A stretch of 64,000 nucleotides of DNA from Elymus sibiricus. Lineage: Eukaryota; Streptophyta; Magnoliopsida; Poales; Poaceae. Of this stretch, positions 9,576-21,247 are shown piece after piece. Location of the stretch: the NCBI GenBank assembly GCA_039707655.1, contig CM077665.1:447329531-447393530 (forward strand), in the 5' to 3' direction. Position 1 is the first letter of the stretch; each line of letters starts with the position of its first letter. A model generated the notes under the pieces. The model had not been told where the DNA came from. It searched no databases and saw only the letters and a list, made by a program, of their open reading frames with translations. Position numbers and translations under genes: made by a program.

Positions 9576-10793
9576 AAAATCCTTTTGTAATAGACGAGTT
9601 TTCGTCCGAAACCCTGATACTTCGAAGGAGATTGTCCAGTTTGTACACGAAGTGCATCCAGTTTTTCCCGTAACCCTCTCACCTTTTTAGCACATGCTAT
9701 GTGGGTGAAATTATGATACCATGCCAATTTTCAACCATTTCAGAGTTCATTTGCAGTCCTTTTCAATCTCAGGGTCATCTTAGCTAAAAATAAATAATGA
9801 AATGCATGAAAAATAGCAAATGAAGTCAGAAAAGGGTTGAAAAGTGATGATGTGGCTTTGAATGGTGCATATTGAATGCAGAAAAAGTCTTGAGTTAAAA
9901 TATGTTTAAAAAAATGAAATCCCTTTGTAATAGACGAGTTTTCGTCCGAAACCCTGATACTTCGAAGGAGATTGTCCAGTTTGTACACGAAGTGCATCCA
10001 GTTTTTCCCGAACTTTCTCAACTTCTTAGGACATGCTATGTGGATGAAATTATGATAACATGCCAATTTTCAACCATTCCAAAGTTCATTTGCAGTGCTT
10101 TTCAATCTCAGGGTTATCTTAGCTCAAAATAAATCATGAAATGCATGAAAAATAGCAAATGAAGTCAGAAAAGGGTTGAAAAGTGATGATGTGGCTTTGA
10201 ATGGTGCATATTGAATGCAGAAAAAGTCTTGAGTTAAAATATGTTTAAAAATATGAAATCCCTTTGTAATAGACATGTTTTCGTCCGAAACTTTGATACT
10301 TCGAAGGAGATTGCCCAGTTTCTACACGAAGTACATCCAGTTTTTCCCGTAACCCTCTCAACTTCTTAGGACATGCTATGTGGGTGAAATTATGATACCA
10401 TGCCAATTTTCAACCATTTCAGAGTTCATTTGCAGTGCTTTTCAATCTCAGGGTCATCTTAGCTCAAAATAAATCATGAAATGCATGAAAAATAGCAAAT
10501 GAAGTCAGAAAAGGGTTGAAAAGTGATGACGTGGCTTTGAATGGTGCATATTGAATGCAGAAAAAGTCTTGAGTTAAAATATGTTTAAAAATATGAAATC
10601 CCTTTGTAATAGACATGTTTTCGTCCGAAACCCTAATACTTCGAAGGAGATTGTCCAGTTTCTACACGAAGTACATCCAGTTTTTCCCGTAACCCTCTCG
10701 ACTTCTTAGCACATGCTATGTGGGTGAAATTATGATAACATGCCAATTTTCAACCATTCCAGAGTTCATTTGCAGTGCTTTTCAATCTCAGGG
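9576..10793 (+). repeat. Satellite segment 4 of composite array
   Basis: This is the fourth 1218-bp segment. It resembles segment 3 on the left (TAGCTAAAAATAAATAATG) and segment 1 on the right (ATTATGATACC, TTTGCAGTGC, AACCCTAATAC, CTCAGGG). Private changes include AACTTTGATAC near 10290, TTGCCCAG near 10312 and CTCTCGACTTC near 10694. Confidence 0.93.
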
Positions 10794-10811
10794 CACTACT
10801 AGGAAAAGGCC
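10794..10811 (+). repeat. CACTA left terminal repeat, copy 4
   Basis: Identical 18-bp terminus, preceded by CTCAGGG as in copy 1. Confidence 0.85.
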
Positions 10812-11190
10812 TGCTAGTGGCGCACCTGTTTTGGCTACTAATGGCGCACTACAGGTGCGCCACTAGCATCACGCCATTAGAATTTTTTACTAATGGCGCA
10901 CCACGCAGTGCGCCATTAGTATATCCCACGGTGCGCCATTAGTATGCCTCCCAGGGGGCCATATTTACCCTTTTTTTTTTTTGAATTTGGAAGGCGGGAA
11001 AATAGTAATGGCGCATATTCTAACCTCCACGGTGCGCCATTACTATTTTGAATTTTGAATCTGGATCTGGATCGTGATTTTTTTGCTTGTTTTTTTTGCT
11101 CTTTTTTTGCCTAGTTTTTGCTCGATATTTTTTCAAATTTCGTTCTCATTTTTGGATCTTGTACGTTCTTTTTGCCGAGCTCCACATGTG

Positions 11191-11612
11191 GCCGGAGAGG
11201 AGCTCGCCGGAGAGGAGCTCGCCGGAGAGGAGTTCACCGGAGAGGAGTTCGCCGGAGAGCATTTCGCCGGAGAGGAGGAAGGAGAGACCATGTGGAGGAG
11301 AGGAGGGAGGAGGGAGGAGGAGCTCGCCGGAGAGGAGGAGAAACCGTGAGGGGAGGAGAGGAGAGGAGAGGAGGGAGGAGGAGAAGGTCACCGGAGAGGA
11401 GCTCACCTACATCGCCGGAGAGGAATGGTAGGTCGCCGGAGAGGAGGAGGAGGTCGCCGGAGAGGAGTGGGAGGAGGTCACCGAAGAGGAGGAGGTCGCC
11501 GAAGAGGAGGCAGCCGGAGAGGAGGAGGGGAGTATGGTGGAGGAGATGGAGTGGGGGAGAGGAGGAGGTGGAGTGGAGGAGAAAAATGAAGAAGAGAGGA
11601 GGAGAGAGGCCG
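11191..11612 (+). repeat. Polypurine (GA-rich) minisatellite, copy 4
   Basis: The unit structure is the same as copies 2 and 3. Private changes GAGACCATGTGG (11284-11295) and GAGCTCGCCGG (near 11330) alter the apparent reading frames. The length is held at about 422 bp. Confidence 0.85.
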
Positions 11613-12197
11613 GCCAGCCCTATATATACGGCATAGTAATGGCGCACCGTGGGCTGGTGCGCCATTACTAACTTTTTTTTATTTTTTTGATTTGTTTTGA
11701 ATTTGGAAGGCGGGAAGATAGTAATGGCGCACCGTGGGCTGGTGCGCCATTACTAATTTTTTTTTAATTTTTTTACTTATTTTGAATTTGGAAGGCGGGA
11801 ATATAGTAATGGCGCACCTAGCAAACCGTGCGCCATTACTAAGTTTGATATTTTTTTGAATTTTTTTGCCTCCAGATCTTGAAAGCCCCGTAACTTTTTT
11901 TCTGTTAGGTTTTTGAGGATTCTAAAAATCTTCAACGGGGTACCCCCGGTTGAATTCGGATAGAACTTTTCGAGTAGATGATTTTTCATATAAAAAACTT
12001 TTTCATCGGAGTTCGTATGCAAAAGTTATGCCCATTTTACAAATTCTCGAGAGATTTTGCAAAAAAAGTCGAAATTCATGTTTGTAAATTTTGCTAACAA
12101 CTAGACCACAAATCATATGGGAATCTTATTATTTTTTATCTTTTTGACATTTCTATCATTTTCTTTAATTTTTTTTAAAACTGAAAAGGCGGTCCAC

Positions 12198-12215
12198 GGG
12201 GGGGGGGGGGGGGGG
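12198..12215 (+). repeat. Poly-G run (18 G, then T and 4 G), copy 4
   Basis: The longest of the five runs, followed by TGGGGTGTGC where the other copies have only TGTGC. This looks like expansion together with a small duplication at the 3' side of the run. Confidence 0.88.
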
Positions 12216-12571
12216 TGGGGTGTGCATTTGGTGAAAACTAGGTAAAACTGAAAAGGCGGTTACTAATGGCGCACCACCCACAAATGCACCATTAGTAACC
12301 CTGGTTACTAATGGCGCACCATTTTACGGTGCGCCATTAGTAGTTTTGTAAAAAAAAAATTATATATATATATAGTAGATATATAGTAGTGGCGCACTGT
12401 GTTGGAGGTGCGCCATTACTAGTTAAACTAGTAATGGCGCACTCTGCCATGGTGCGCCATTAGTATTTTTGGAAAATTAAAAAAAAACATTTGTTACTAA
12501 TGGCGCACCGTGGGTCCGGTGCGCCATTAGTGTCTACCACACTAATGGCGCACCAACTCATGGTGCGCCAT

Positions 12572-13120
12572 AAAATCCTTATGTAATAGACGAGTTTTCG
12601 TCCGAAACCCTGATACTTCGAAGGAGATTGTCCAGTTTGTACACGAAGTGCATCCAGTTTTTCCCGTAACCCTCTCACCTTTTTAGCACATGCTATGTGG
12701 GTGAAATTATGATACCATGCCAATTTTCAACCATTTCAGAGTTCATTTGCAGTCCTTTTCAATCTCAAGGTCATCTTAGCTCAAAATAAATCATGAAATG
12801 CATGAAAAATAGCAAATGAAGTCAGAAAAGGGTTGAAAAGTGATGATGTGGCTTTGAATGGTGCATATTGAATGCAGAAAAAGTCTTGAGTTAAAATATG
12901 TTTAAAAAAATGAAATCCCTTTGTAATAGACGAGTTTTCGTCCGAAACCCTGATACTTCGAAGGAGATTGTCCAGTTTGTACAAGAAGTGCATCCAGTTT
13001 TTCCCGTAAACCTCTCAACTTTTTAGCACATGCTATGTGGGTGAAATTACGATACCATGCCAATTTTCAACCATTCCAAAGTTCATTTGCAGTGCTTTTC
13101 AATCTCAGGGTCATCCTAGC
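12572..13120 (+). repeat. Junction between composite array and plain satellite array
   Basis: 12572-12780 continues the fifth composite unit. The monomer at 12781 begins like the composite-array monomers (TTTAAAAAAATGAAATCC near 12901). It then switches to long-array variants, ACAAGAAGTGCATCC near 12981 and CCCGTAAACCTCTCAAC near 13003, which recur near 15019 and 17049. The changeover lies between about 12910 and 12985, inside a single monomer and without extra bases. Confidence 0.75.
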
Positions 13121-13459
13121 TCAAAATAAATCATGAAATGCATGAAAAATAGCAAATGAAGTCAGAAAAGGGTTGAAAAGTGATGATGTGGCTTTGAATG
13201 GTGCGTATTGAATGCAGAAAAAGTCTTGAGTTAAAATATGTTTAAAAAATGAAATCCCTTTGTAATAGACGAGTTTTTGTCCGAAACCCTGATACTTCGA
13301 AGGAGATTGTCCAGTTTGTACACGAAGTGCATCCAGTTTTTCCCGTAACCCTCTCAACTTTTTAGCACATGCTATGTGGGTGAAATTATGATACCATGCC
13401 AATTTTCAACCATTTCAGAGTTCATTTGCAGTTCATTTCAATCTCAGGGTCATCTTAGC

Positions 13460-13799
13460 TCAAAATAAATCATGAAGTGCATGAAAAATAGCAAATGAAG
13501 TCAGAAAAGGGTAGAAAAGTGATGATGTGGCTTTGAATGGTGCATACTGAATGCTGAAAAAGTCTTGACTTAAAATATGTTTAAAAATATGAAATCCCTT
13601 TGTAATAGACATGTTTTCGTCCGAAACCCTAATACTTCGAAGGAGATTGTCCAGGTTCTACACGAAGTACATCCAGTTTTTCCCGTAACCCTCTCAACTT
13701 TTTAGCACATGCTATGTGGGTGAAATTATGATACCATGCCAATTTTCAACCATTCCAGAGTTCATTTGCAGTGCTTTTCAATCTCAGGGTCATCTTAGC
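13460..13799 (+). repeat. Representative class A monomer (340 bp)
   Basis: Class A is marked by GTAATAGACATGTTTTCG in place of GACGAG and by TTCTACACGAAGTACATCC in place of TTGTACACGAAGTGCATCC. It carries the long AAAAATATG spacer. The minus-strand frame is usually broken in this class, so it rarely produces an open frame above 60 codons. Confidence 0.85.
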
Positions 13800-14139
13800 T
13801 CAAAATAAATCATGAAGTGCATGAAAAATAGCAAATGAAGTCAGAAAAGGGTTGAAAAGTGATGATGTGGCTTTTAATGGTGCATATTGAATGCAGAAAA
13901 AGTCTTGAGTTAAAATATGTTTAAAAATATGAGATCCCTTTGTAATAGACGAGTTTTCGTCCGAAACCCTGATATTTCGAAGGAGATTGTCCAGTTTGTA
14001 CACGAAGTGCATCTAGTTTTTCCCGTAACCCTCTCAACTTTTTAGCACATGCTATGTGGGTGAAATTATGATACCATGCCAATTTTCAACCATTTCAGAG
14101 TTCATTTGCAGTGCTTTTCAATCTCAAGGTTATCTTAGC
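13800..14139 (+). repeat. Representative class B monomer (340 bp)
   Basis: Class B has GACGAGTTTTCG with the AAAAATATG spacer and usually GGCTTTTAATGG in place of GGCTTTGAATGG. The extra base shifts the minus-strand frame, so only a 70-codon frame opens, against 93 codons in class C. Confidence 0.85.
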
Positions 14140-14478
14140 TCAAAATAAATCATGAAATGCATGAAAAATAGCAAATGAAGTCAGAAAAGGGTTGAAAAGT
14201 GATGACGTGGCTTTGAATGGTGCATATTGAATGCAGAAAAAGTCTTGAGTTAAAATATGTTCAAAAAATGAAATCCCTTTGTAATAGACGAGTTTTCGTC
14301 CGAAACCCTCATACTTCGAAGGAGATTGTCCAGTTTGTACACGAAGTGCATCCAGTTTTTCCCGTAACCCTCTCAACTTTTTAGCACATGCTATGTGGGT
14401 GAAATTATGATACCATGCCAATTTTCAACCATTTCAGAGTTCATTTGCAGTGCTTTTCAATCTCAGGGTCATCCTAGC
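14140..14478 (+). repeat. Representative class C monomer (339 bp)
   Basis: Class C has GACGAGTTTTCG and the short AAAAAATG spacer, often with GATGACGTGG. Its minus strand stays open for 93 codons (14140-14421). The frame is lost or shortened by single-base changes in other classes, which speaks against coding function. Confidence 0.85.
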
Positions 14479-17400
14479 TCAAAATAAATCATGAAATGCA
14501 TGAAAAATAGCAAATGAAGTCAGAAAAGGGTTGAAAAGTGATGATGTGGCTTTGAATAGTGCGTATTGAATGCAGAAAAAGTCTTGAGTTAAAATATGTT
14601 TAAAAAATGAAATCCCTTTGTAATAGACGAGTTTTCGTCCGAAACCCTGATACTTCGAAGGAGATTGTCCAGTTTGTACACGAAGTGCATCCAGTTTTTC
14701 CCGTAACCCTCTCAACTTTTTAGCACATGCTATGTGGGTGAAATTATGATACCATCCCAATTTTCAACCATTTCAGAGTTCATTTGCAGTGCTTTTCAAT
14801 CTCAGGGTCATCTTAGCTCAAAATAAATCATGAAATGCATGAAAAATAGCAAATGAAGTCAGAAAAGGGTAGAAAAGTGATGACGTGGCTTATAATGGTG
14901 CATATTGAATGCAGAAAAAGTCTTGAGTTAAAATATGTTTAAAAATATGAAATCCCTTTGTAATAGACGAGTTTTCGTCCGAAACCCTGATACTTCGAAG
15001 GAGATTGTCCAGTTTGTACAAGAAGTGCATCCAGTTTTTCCCGTAAACCTCTCAACTTTTTAGCACATGCTATGTGGGTGAAATTATGATACCATGCCAA
15101 TTTTCAACCATTCCAGAGTTCATTTGCAGTTCTTTTCAATCTCAGGGTCATCCTAGCTCAAAATAAATCATGAAATGCATGAAAAATAGCAAATGAAGTC
15201 AGAAAAGGGTTGAAATATGATGATGTGGCTTTGAATAGTGCGTATTGAATGCAGAAAAAGTCTTGAGTTAAAATATGTTTAAAAAATGAAATCACTTTGT
15301 AATAGACGAGTTTTCGTCCGAAACCCTGATACTTCGAAGGAGATTGTCCAGTTTGTACACGAAGTGCATCCAGTTTTTCCCGTAACCCTCTCAACTTTTT
15401 AGCACATGCTATGTGGGTGAAATTATGATACCATGCCTATTTTCAACCATTTCAGAGTTCATTTGCAGTTCATTTCAATCTCAGGGTCATCTTAGCTCAA
15501 AATAAATCATGAAATGCATGAAAAATAGCAAATGAAGTCAGAAAAGGGTAGAAAAGTGATGATGTGGCTTTGAATGGTGCATACTGAATGCAGAAAAAGT
15601 CTTGACTTAAAATATGTTTAAAAATATGAAATCCCTTTGTAATAGACATGTTTTCGTCCGAAACCCTAATACTAGATTGTCCAGGTTCTACACGAAGTAC
15701 ATCCAGTTTTTCCCGTAACCCTCTCAACTTTTTAGCACATGCTATGTGGGTGAAATTATGATACCATGCCAATTTTCAACCATTCCAGAGTTCATTTGCA
15801 GTGCTTTTCAATCTCAGGGTTATCTTAGCTCAAAATAAATCATGAAATGCATGAAAAATAGCAAATGAAGTCAGAAAAGGGTTGAAAAGTGATGATGTGG
15901 CTTTTAATGGTGCATATTGAATGCAGAAAAAGTCTTGAGTTAAAATATGTTTAAAAATATGAGATCCCTTTGTAATAGACGAGTTTTCGTCCGAAACCCT
16001 GATACTTCGAAGGAGATTGTCCAGTTTGTACACGAAGTGCATCCAGTTTTTCCCGTAACCCTCTCAACTTTTTAGCACATGCTATGTGGGTGAAATTATG
16101 ATACCATGCCAATTTTCAACAATTTCAGAGTTCATTTGCAGTGCTTTTCAATCTCAGGGTTATCTTAGCTCAAAATAAATCATGAAATGCATGAAAAATA
16201 GCAAATGAAGTCAGAAAAGGGTTGAAAAGTGATGACGTGGCTTTGAATGGTGCATATTGAATGCAGAAAAAGTCTTGAGTTAAAATATTTTTAAAAAATG
16301 AAATCCCTTTGTAATAGACGAGTTTTCGTCCGAAACCCTCATACTTCGAAGGAGATTGTCCAGTTTGTACACGAAGTGCATCCAGTTTTTCCCGTAACCC
16401 TCTCAACTTTTTAGCACATGCTATGTGGGTGAAATTATGATACCATGCCAATTTTCAACCATTTCAGAGTTCATTTGCAGTGCTTTTCAATCTCAGGGTC
16501 ATCTTAGCTCAAAATAAATAATGAAATGCATCAAAAATAGCAAATGAAGTCAGAAAAGGGTTGAAAAGTGACGATGTGGCTTTGAATGGTGCATATTGAA
16601 TGCAGAAAAAGTCTTGAGTTAAAATATGTTTAAAAATATGAAATCCCTTTGTAATAGACATGTTTTCGTCCGAAACCCTGATACTTCGAAGGAGATTGTC
16701 CAGTTTCTACACGAAGTACATCCAGTTTTTCCCGTAACCCTCTCAACTTTTTAGCACATGCTATGTGGGTGAAATTATGATACCATCCCAATTTTCAACC
16801 ATTCCAGAGTTCATTTAGAGTGCTTTTCAATCTCAGGGTCATCTTAGCTCAAAATAAATCATGAAATGCATGAAAAATAGCAAATGAAGTCAGAAAAGGG
16901 TTGAAAAGTGATGATGTGGCTTTTAATGGAGCATATTGAATGCAGAAAAAGTCTTGAGTTAAAATATGTTTAAAAATATGAAATCCCTTTGTAATAGACG
17001 AGTTTTCGTCCGAAACCCTGATACTTCGAAGGAGATTGTCCAGTTTGTACAAGAAGTGCATCCAGTTTTTCCCGTAAACCTCTCAACTTTTTAGCACATG
17101 CTATGTGGGTGAAATTATGATACCATTCCAGAGTTCATTTGTAGTTCTTTTCAATCTCAGGGTCATCCTAGCTCAAAATAAATCATGAAATGCATGAAAA
17201 ATAGCAAATGAAGTCAGAAAAGGGTTGAAATATGATGATGTGGCTTTGAATAGTGCGTATTGAATGCAGAAAAAGTCTTGAGTTAAAATATGTTTAAAAA
17301 ATGAAATCCCTTTGTAATAGACGAGTTTTCGTCCGAAACCCTGATAATTCGAAGGAGATTGTCCAGTTTGTACACGAAGTGCATCCAGTTTTTCCCGTAA

Positions 17401-19549
17401 CCCTCTCAACTTTTTAGCACATGCTATGTGGGTGAAATTATGATACCATGCCAATTTTCAACCATTTCAGAGTTCATTTGCAGTTCATTTCAATCTCAGG
17501 GTCATCTTAGCTCAAAATAAATCATGAAATGCATGAAAAATAGCAAATGAAGTCAGAAAAGGGTAGAAAAGTGATGATGTGGCTTTGAATGGTGCATACT
17601 GAATGCAGAAAAAGTCTTGACTTAAAATATGTTTAAAAATATGAAATCCCTTTGTAATAGACATGTTTTCGTCCGAAACCCTAATACTTCGAAGTAGATT
17701 GTCCAGGTTCTACACGAAGTACATCCAGTTTTTCCCGTAACCCTCTCAACTTTTTAGCACATGCTATGTGGGTGAAATTATGATACCATGCCAATTTTCA
17801 ACCATTCCAGAGTTCATTTGCAGTGCTTTTCAATCTCAGGGTCATCTTAGCTCAAAATAAATCATGAAATGCATGAAAAATAGCAAATGAAGTCAGAAAA
17901 GGGTTGAAAAGTGATGATGTGGCTTTTAATGGTGCATATTGAATGCAGAAAAAGTCTTGAGTTAAAATATGTTTAAAAATATGAGATCCCTTTGTAATAG
18001 ACGAGTTTTCGTCCGAAACCCTGATACTTCGAAGGAGATTGTCCAGTTTGTACACGAAGTGCATCCAGTTTTCCCCGTAACCCTCTCAACTTTTTAGCAC
18101 ATGCTATGTGGGTGAAATTATGATACCATGCCAATTTTCAACCATTTCAGAGTTCATTTGCAGTGCTTTTCAATCTCAGGGTTATCTTAGCTCAAAATAA
18201 ATCATGAAATGCATGAAAAATAGCAAATGAAGTCAGAAAAGGGTTGAAAAGTGATGACGTCGCTTTGAATGGTGCATATTGAAAGCAGAAAAAGTCTTGA
18301 GTTAAAATATGTTTAAAAAATGAAATCCCTTTGTAATAGACGAGTTTTCGTCCGAAACCCTCATACTTCGAAGGAGATTGTCCAGTTTGTACACGAAGTG
18401 CATCCAGTTTTTCCCGTAACCCTCTCAACTTTTTAGCACATGCTATGTGGGTGAAATTATGATACCATGCCAATTTTCAACCATTTCAGAGTTCATTTGC
18501 AGTGCTTTTCAATCTCAGGGTCATCTTAGCTCAAAATAAATAATGAAATGCATCAAAAATAGCAAATGAAGTCAGAAAAGGGTTGAAAAGTGACGATGTG
18601 GCTTTGAATGGTGCATATTGAATGCAGAAAAAGTCTTGAGTTAAAATATGTTTAAAAATTTGAAATCCCTTTGTAATAGACATGTTTTCGTCCGAAACCC
18701 TGATACTTCGAAGGAGATTGTCCAGTTTCTACACGAAGTACATCCAGTTTTTCCCGTAACCCTCTCAACTTTTTAGCACATGCTATGTGGGTGAAATTAT
18801 GATACCATCCCAATTTTCAACCATTCCAGAGTTCATTTGCAGTGCTTTTCAATCTCAATGTCATCTTAGCTCAAAATAAATCATGAAATGCATGAAAAAT
18901 AGCAAATGAAGTCAGAAAAGGGTTGAAAAGTGATGATGTGGCTTTAAATGGTGCATATTGAATGCAGAAAAAGTCTTGAGTTAAAATATGTTTAAAAATA
19001 TGAGATCCCTTTGTAATAGACGAGTTTTCGTCCGAAACCCTGATACTTCGAAGGAGATTGTCCAGTTTGTACACGAAGTGCATCCAGTTTTTTCCGTAAC
19101 CCTCTCAACTTTTTAGCACATGCTATGTGGGTGAAATTATGATACCATGCCAATTTTCAACCATTTCAGAGTTCATTTGCAGTGCTTTTCAATCTCAGGG
19201 TCATCCTAGCTCAAAATAAATCATGAAATGCATGAAAAATAGCAAATGAAGTCAGAAAAGGGTTGAAAAGTGATGACGTGGCTTTGAATGGTGCATATTG
19301 AATGTAGCAAAAGTCTTGAGTTAAAATATGTTTAAAAAATGAAATCCCTTTGTAATAGACGAGTTTTCGTCCGAAAACCTCATACTTCGAAGGAGATTGT
19401 CCAGTTTGTACACGAAGTGCATCCAGTTTTTCCCGTAACCCTCTCAACTTTTTAGCACATGCTATGTGGGTGAAATTATGATACCATGCCAATTTTCAAC
19501 CATTTCAGAGTTCATTTGCAGTGCTTTCAAATCTCAGGGTCATCTTAGC

Positions 19550-21247
19550 TCAAAATAAATAATGAAATGCATGAAAAATAGCAAATGAAGTCAGAAAAGG
19601 GTTGAAAAGTGATGATGTGGCTTTGAATGGTGCATATTGAATGCAGAAAAAGTCTTGAGTTAAAATATGTTTAAAAAATGCAATCCATTTGTAATAGACG
19701 AGTTTTCGTCCGAAACCCTGATACTTCGAAGGAGATTTTCCAGTTTGTACACGAAGTGCATCCAGTTTTTCCCGTAACCCTCTCAACTTTTTAGCACACG
19801 CTATGTGGGTGAAATTATGATACCATGCCAATTTTCAACCATTTCAGAGTTCATTTGCAGTGCTTTTCAGTCTCAGGGTCATCTTAGCTCAAAATAAATC
19901 ATCAAATGCATGAAAAATAGCAAAGGATGTCAGAAAAGGGTTGAAAAGTGATGATGTGGCTTTGAATGGTGCATATTGAATGCAGAAAAATTCTTGAGTT
20001 AAAATATGTTTAAAATTGAAATCCCTTTTGTAATAGACGAGTTTTCGTTCGAAACCCTGATACTTCGAAGGAGATTGTCCAGTTTGTACACGAAGTGCAT
20101 CCAGTTTTATCTGTAACCCTCTCAACTTTTTACCACATGCTATGTGGGTGAAATTATGATACCATGCCAATTCTCAACCATTTCAGAGTTCATTTGCAGT
20201 GCTTTTCAATCTCAGGGTCATCTTAGCTCAAAATAAATCATGAAATGCATGAAAAATAGCAAATGAAGTCAGAAAAGGGTTGAAAAGTGATGATGTGGCT
20301 TTGAATGGTGCATATTGAATGCAGAAAAAGTCTTGAGTTAAAATATGTTTAAAAATATGAAATCCCTTTGTAATAGACATGTTTTCGTCCGAAACCCTGA
20401 TACTTCGAAGGAGATTGTCCAGTTTCTACACGAAGTACATCCAGTTTTTCCCTTAACCCTCTCAACTTTTTAGCACATGCTATGTGGGTGAAATTATGAT
20501 ACCATCCCAATTTTCAACCATTCCAGAGTTCATTTGCAGTGCTTTTCAATCTCAGGGTCATCTTAGCTCAAAATAAATCATGAAATGCATGAAAAATAGC
20601 AAATGAAGTCAGAAAAGGGTTGAAAAGTGATGATGTGGCTTTTAATGGTGCATATTGAATGCAGAAAAAGTCTTGAGTTAAAATATGTTTAAAAATATGA
20701 AATCCCTTTGTAATAGACGAGTTTTCGTCCGAAACCCTGATACTTCGAAGGAGATTGTCCAGTTTGTACAAGAAGTGCATCCAGTTTTTCCCGTAACCCT
20801 CTCAACTTTTTAGCACATGCTATGTAGGTGAAATTATGATACCATGCCAATTTTCAACCATTCCAGAGTTCATTTGCAGTGCTTTTCAATCTCAGGGTCA
20901 TCCTAGCTCAAAATAAATCATGAAATGCATGAAAAATAGCAAATGAAGTCATAAAAGGGTTGAAAAGTGATGATGTGGCTTTGAATGGTGCATATTGAAT
21001 GTAGAAAAAGTCTTGAGTTAAAATATGTTTAAAAATATGAAATCCCTTTGTAATAGACGAGTTTTCGTCCGAAACCGTGATACTTCGAAGGAGATTGTAC
21101 AGTTTGTACACGAAGTGCATCCAGTTTTCCCCGTAACCCTCTCAACTTTTTAGCACATGCTATGTGGGTGAAATTATGATACCATGCCAATTTTCAACCA
21201 TTTCAGAGTTCATTTGCAGTGCTTTCAAATCTCAGGGTCATCTTAGC
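19550..21247 (+). repeat. Five-monomer block, first copy (1698 bp)
   Basis: The order is C', D-like, A, B, B', starting at 19550, 19889, 20228, 20568 and 20908. Shared private variants with the next block include GCAATCCATTTGTAATAG (near 19680), AGCACACGCTATG (near 19792), GCAAAGGATGTCAG (near 19920), AGTTTTATCTGTAACC (near 20103) and CTATGTAGGTG (near 20821). The last monomer differs from its counterpart in its second half (GACGAG here, GACATG at about 22755). Confidence 0.88.

Larger units (their letters stand above)
1..12571 (+). repeat. Composite 3.0-kb higher-order repeat array (Afa-like satellite + CACTA fragment)
   Basis: Four consecutive composite units begin with the same TTGCAAAAAAAGTCG string at 1, 3025, 6044 and 9071, and a fifth begins at 12057. 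Unit lengths are therefore 3024, 3019, 3027 and 2986 bp. Each unit holds 1218 bp of satellite and about 1.8 kb of CACTA-type fragment with identical junctions. The satellite part is the same length in all four complete segments, while the transposon part varies through homopolymer runs and one 40-bp deletion. The array ends where the fifth CACTA copy passes into pure satellite. Direct reading supports the periodicity; the co-amplification history is inferred. Confidence 0.95.
10794..12571 (+). mobile_element. One-ended non-autonomous CACTA-type element, copy 4 (1778 bp, 40-bp deletion)
   Basis: The terminus is at 10794, left hairpins at 10813-10944, polypurine block at 11191-11612, poly-G at 12198-12215 and right hairpins at 12258-12571. 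It is the shortest copy because one inverted pair of the left cluster is missing: the two 17-bp direct repeats ACTAATGGCGCACCACG have collapsed to one at about 10889-10905. The first right-cluster pair has AAATGCACCATT in place of AAATGCGCCATT near 12282. It is the last CACTA copy in the window. Confidence 0.88.
13121..19549 (+). repeat. Diverged A-B-C trimer section of the satellite array (about 19 monomers)
   Basis: Monomer classes run C13121 A13460 B13800 C14140 C14479 B14818 C15158 A15497 B15830 C16170 A16509 B16849 C17173 A17512 B17852 C18192 A18531 B18871 C19211. The basic period is 1019 bp (340+340+339), with an irregular C-B step near 14.5-15.2 kb. This section has more private substitutions than the rest, plus two deletions: 7 bp near 15673 and 16 bp near 17126. 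It is therefore probably less recently homogenised. Confidence 0.85.

Noticed and set aside
13262..13280. Possible CENP-B box in the TTTTCGTCCGAAACCC region
   Set aside because: It shares TTCG and an A but lacks the required CGGG part, so the resemblance is superficial.
14140..14421. Recurring 93-codon minus-strand frame in class C and D monomers
   Set aside because: It appears because monomers are near-identical. It breaks to 70 or fewer codons with one-base spacer changes, has no recognisable domain, and no monomer shows protection of the frame.
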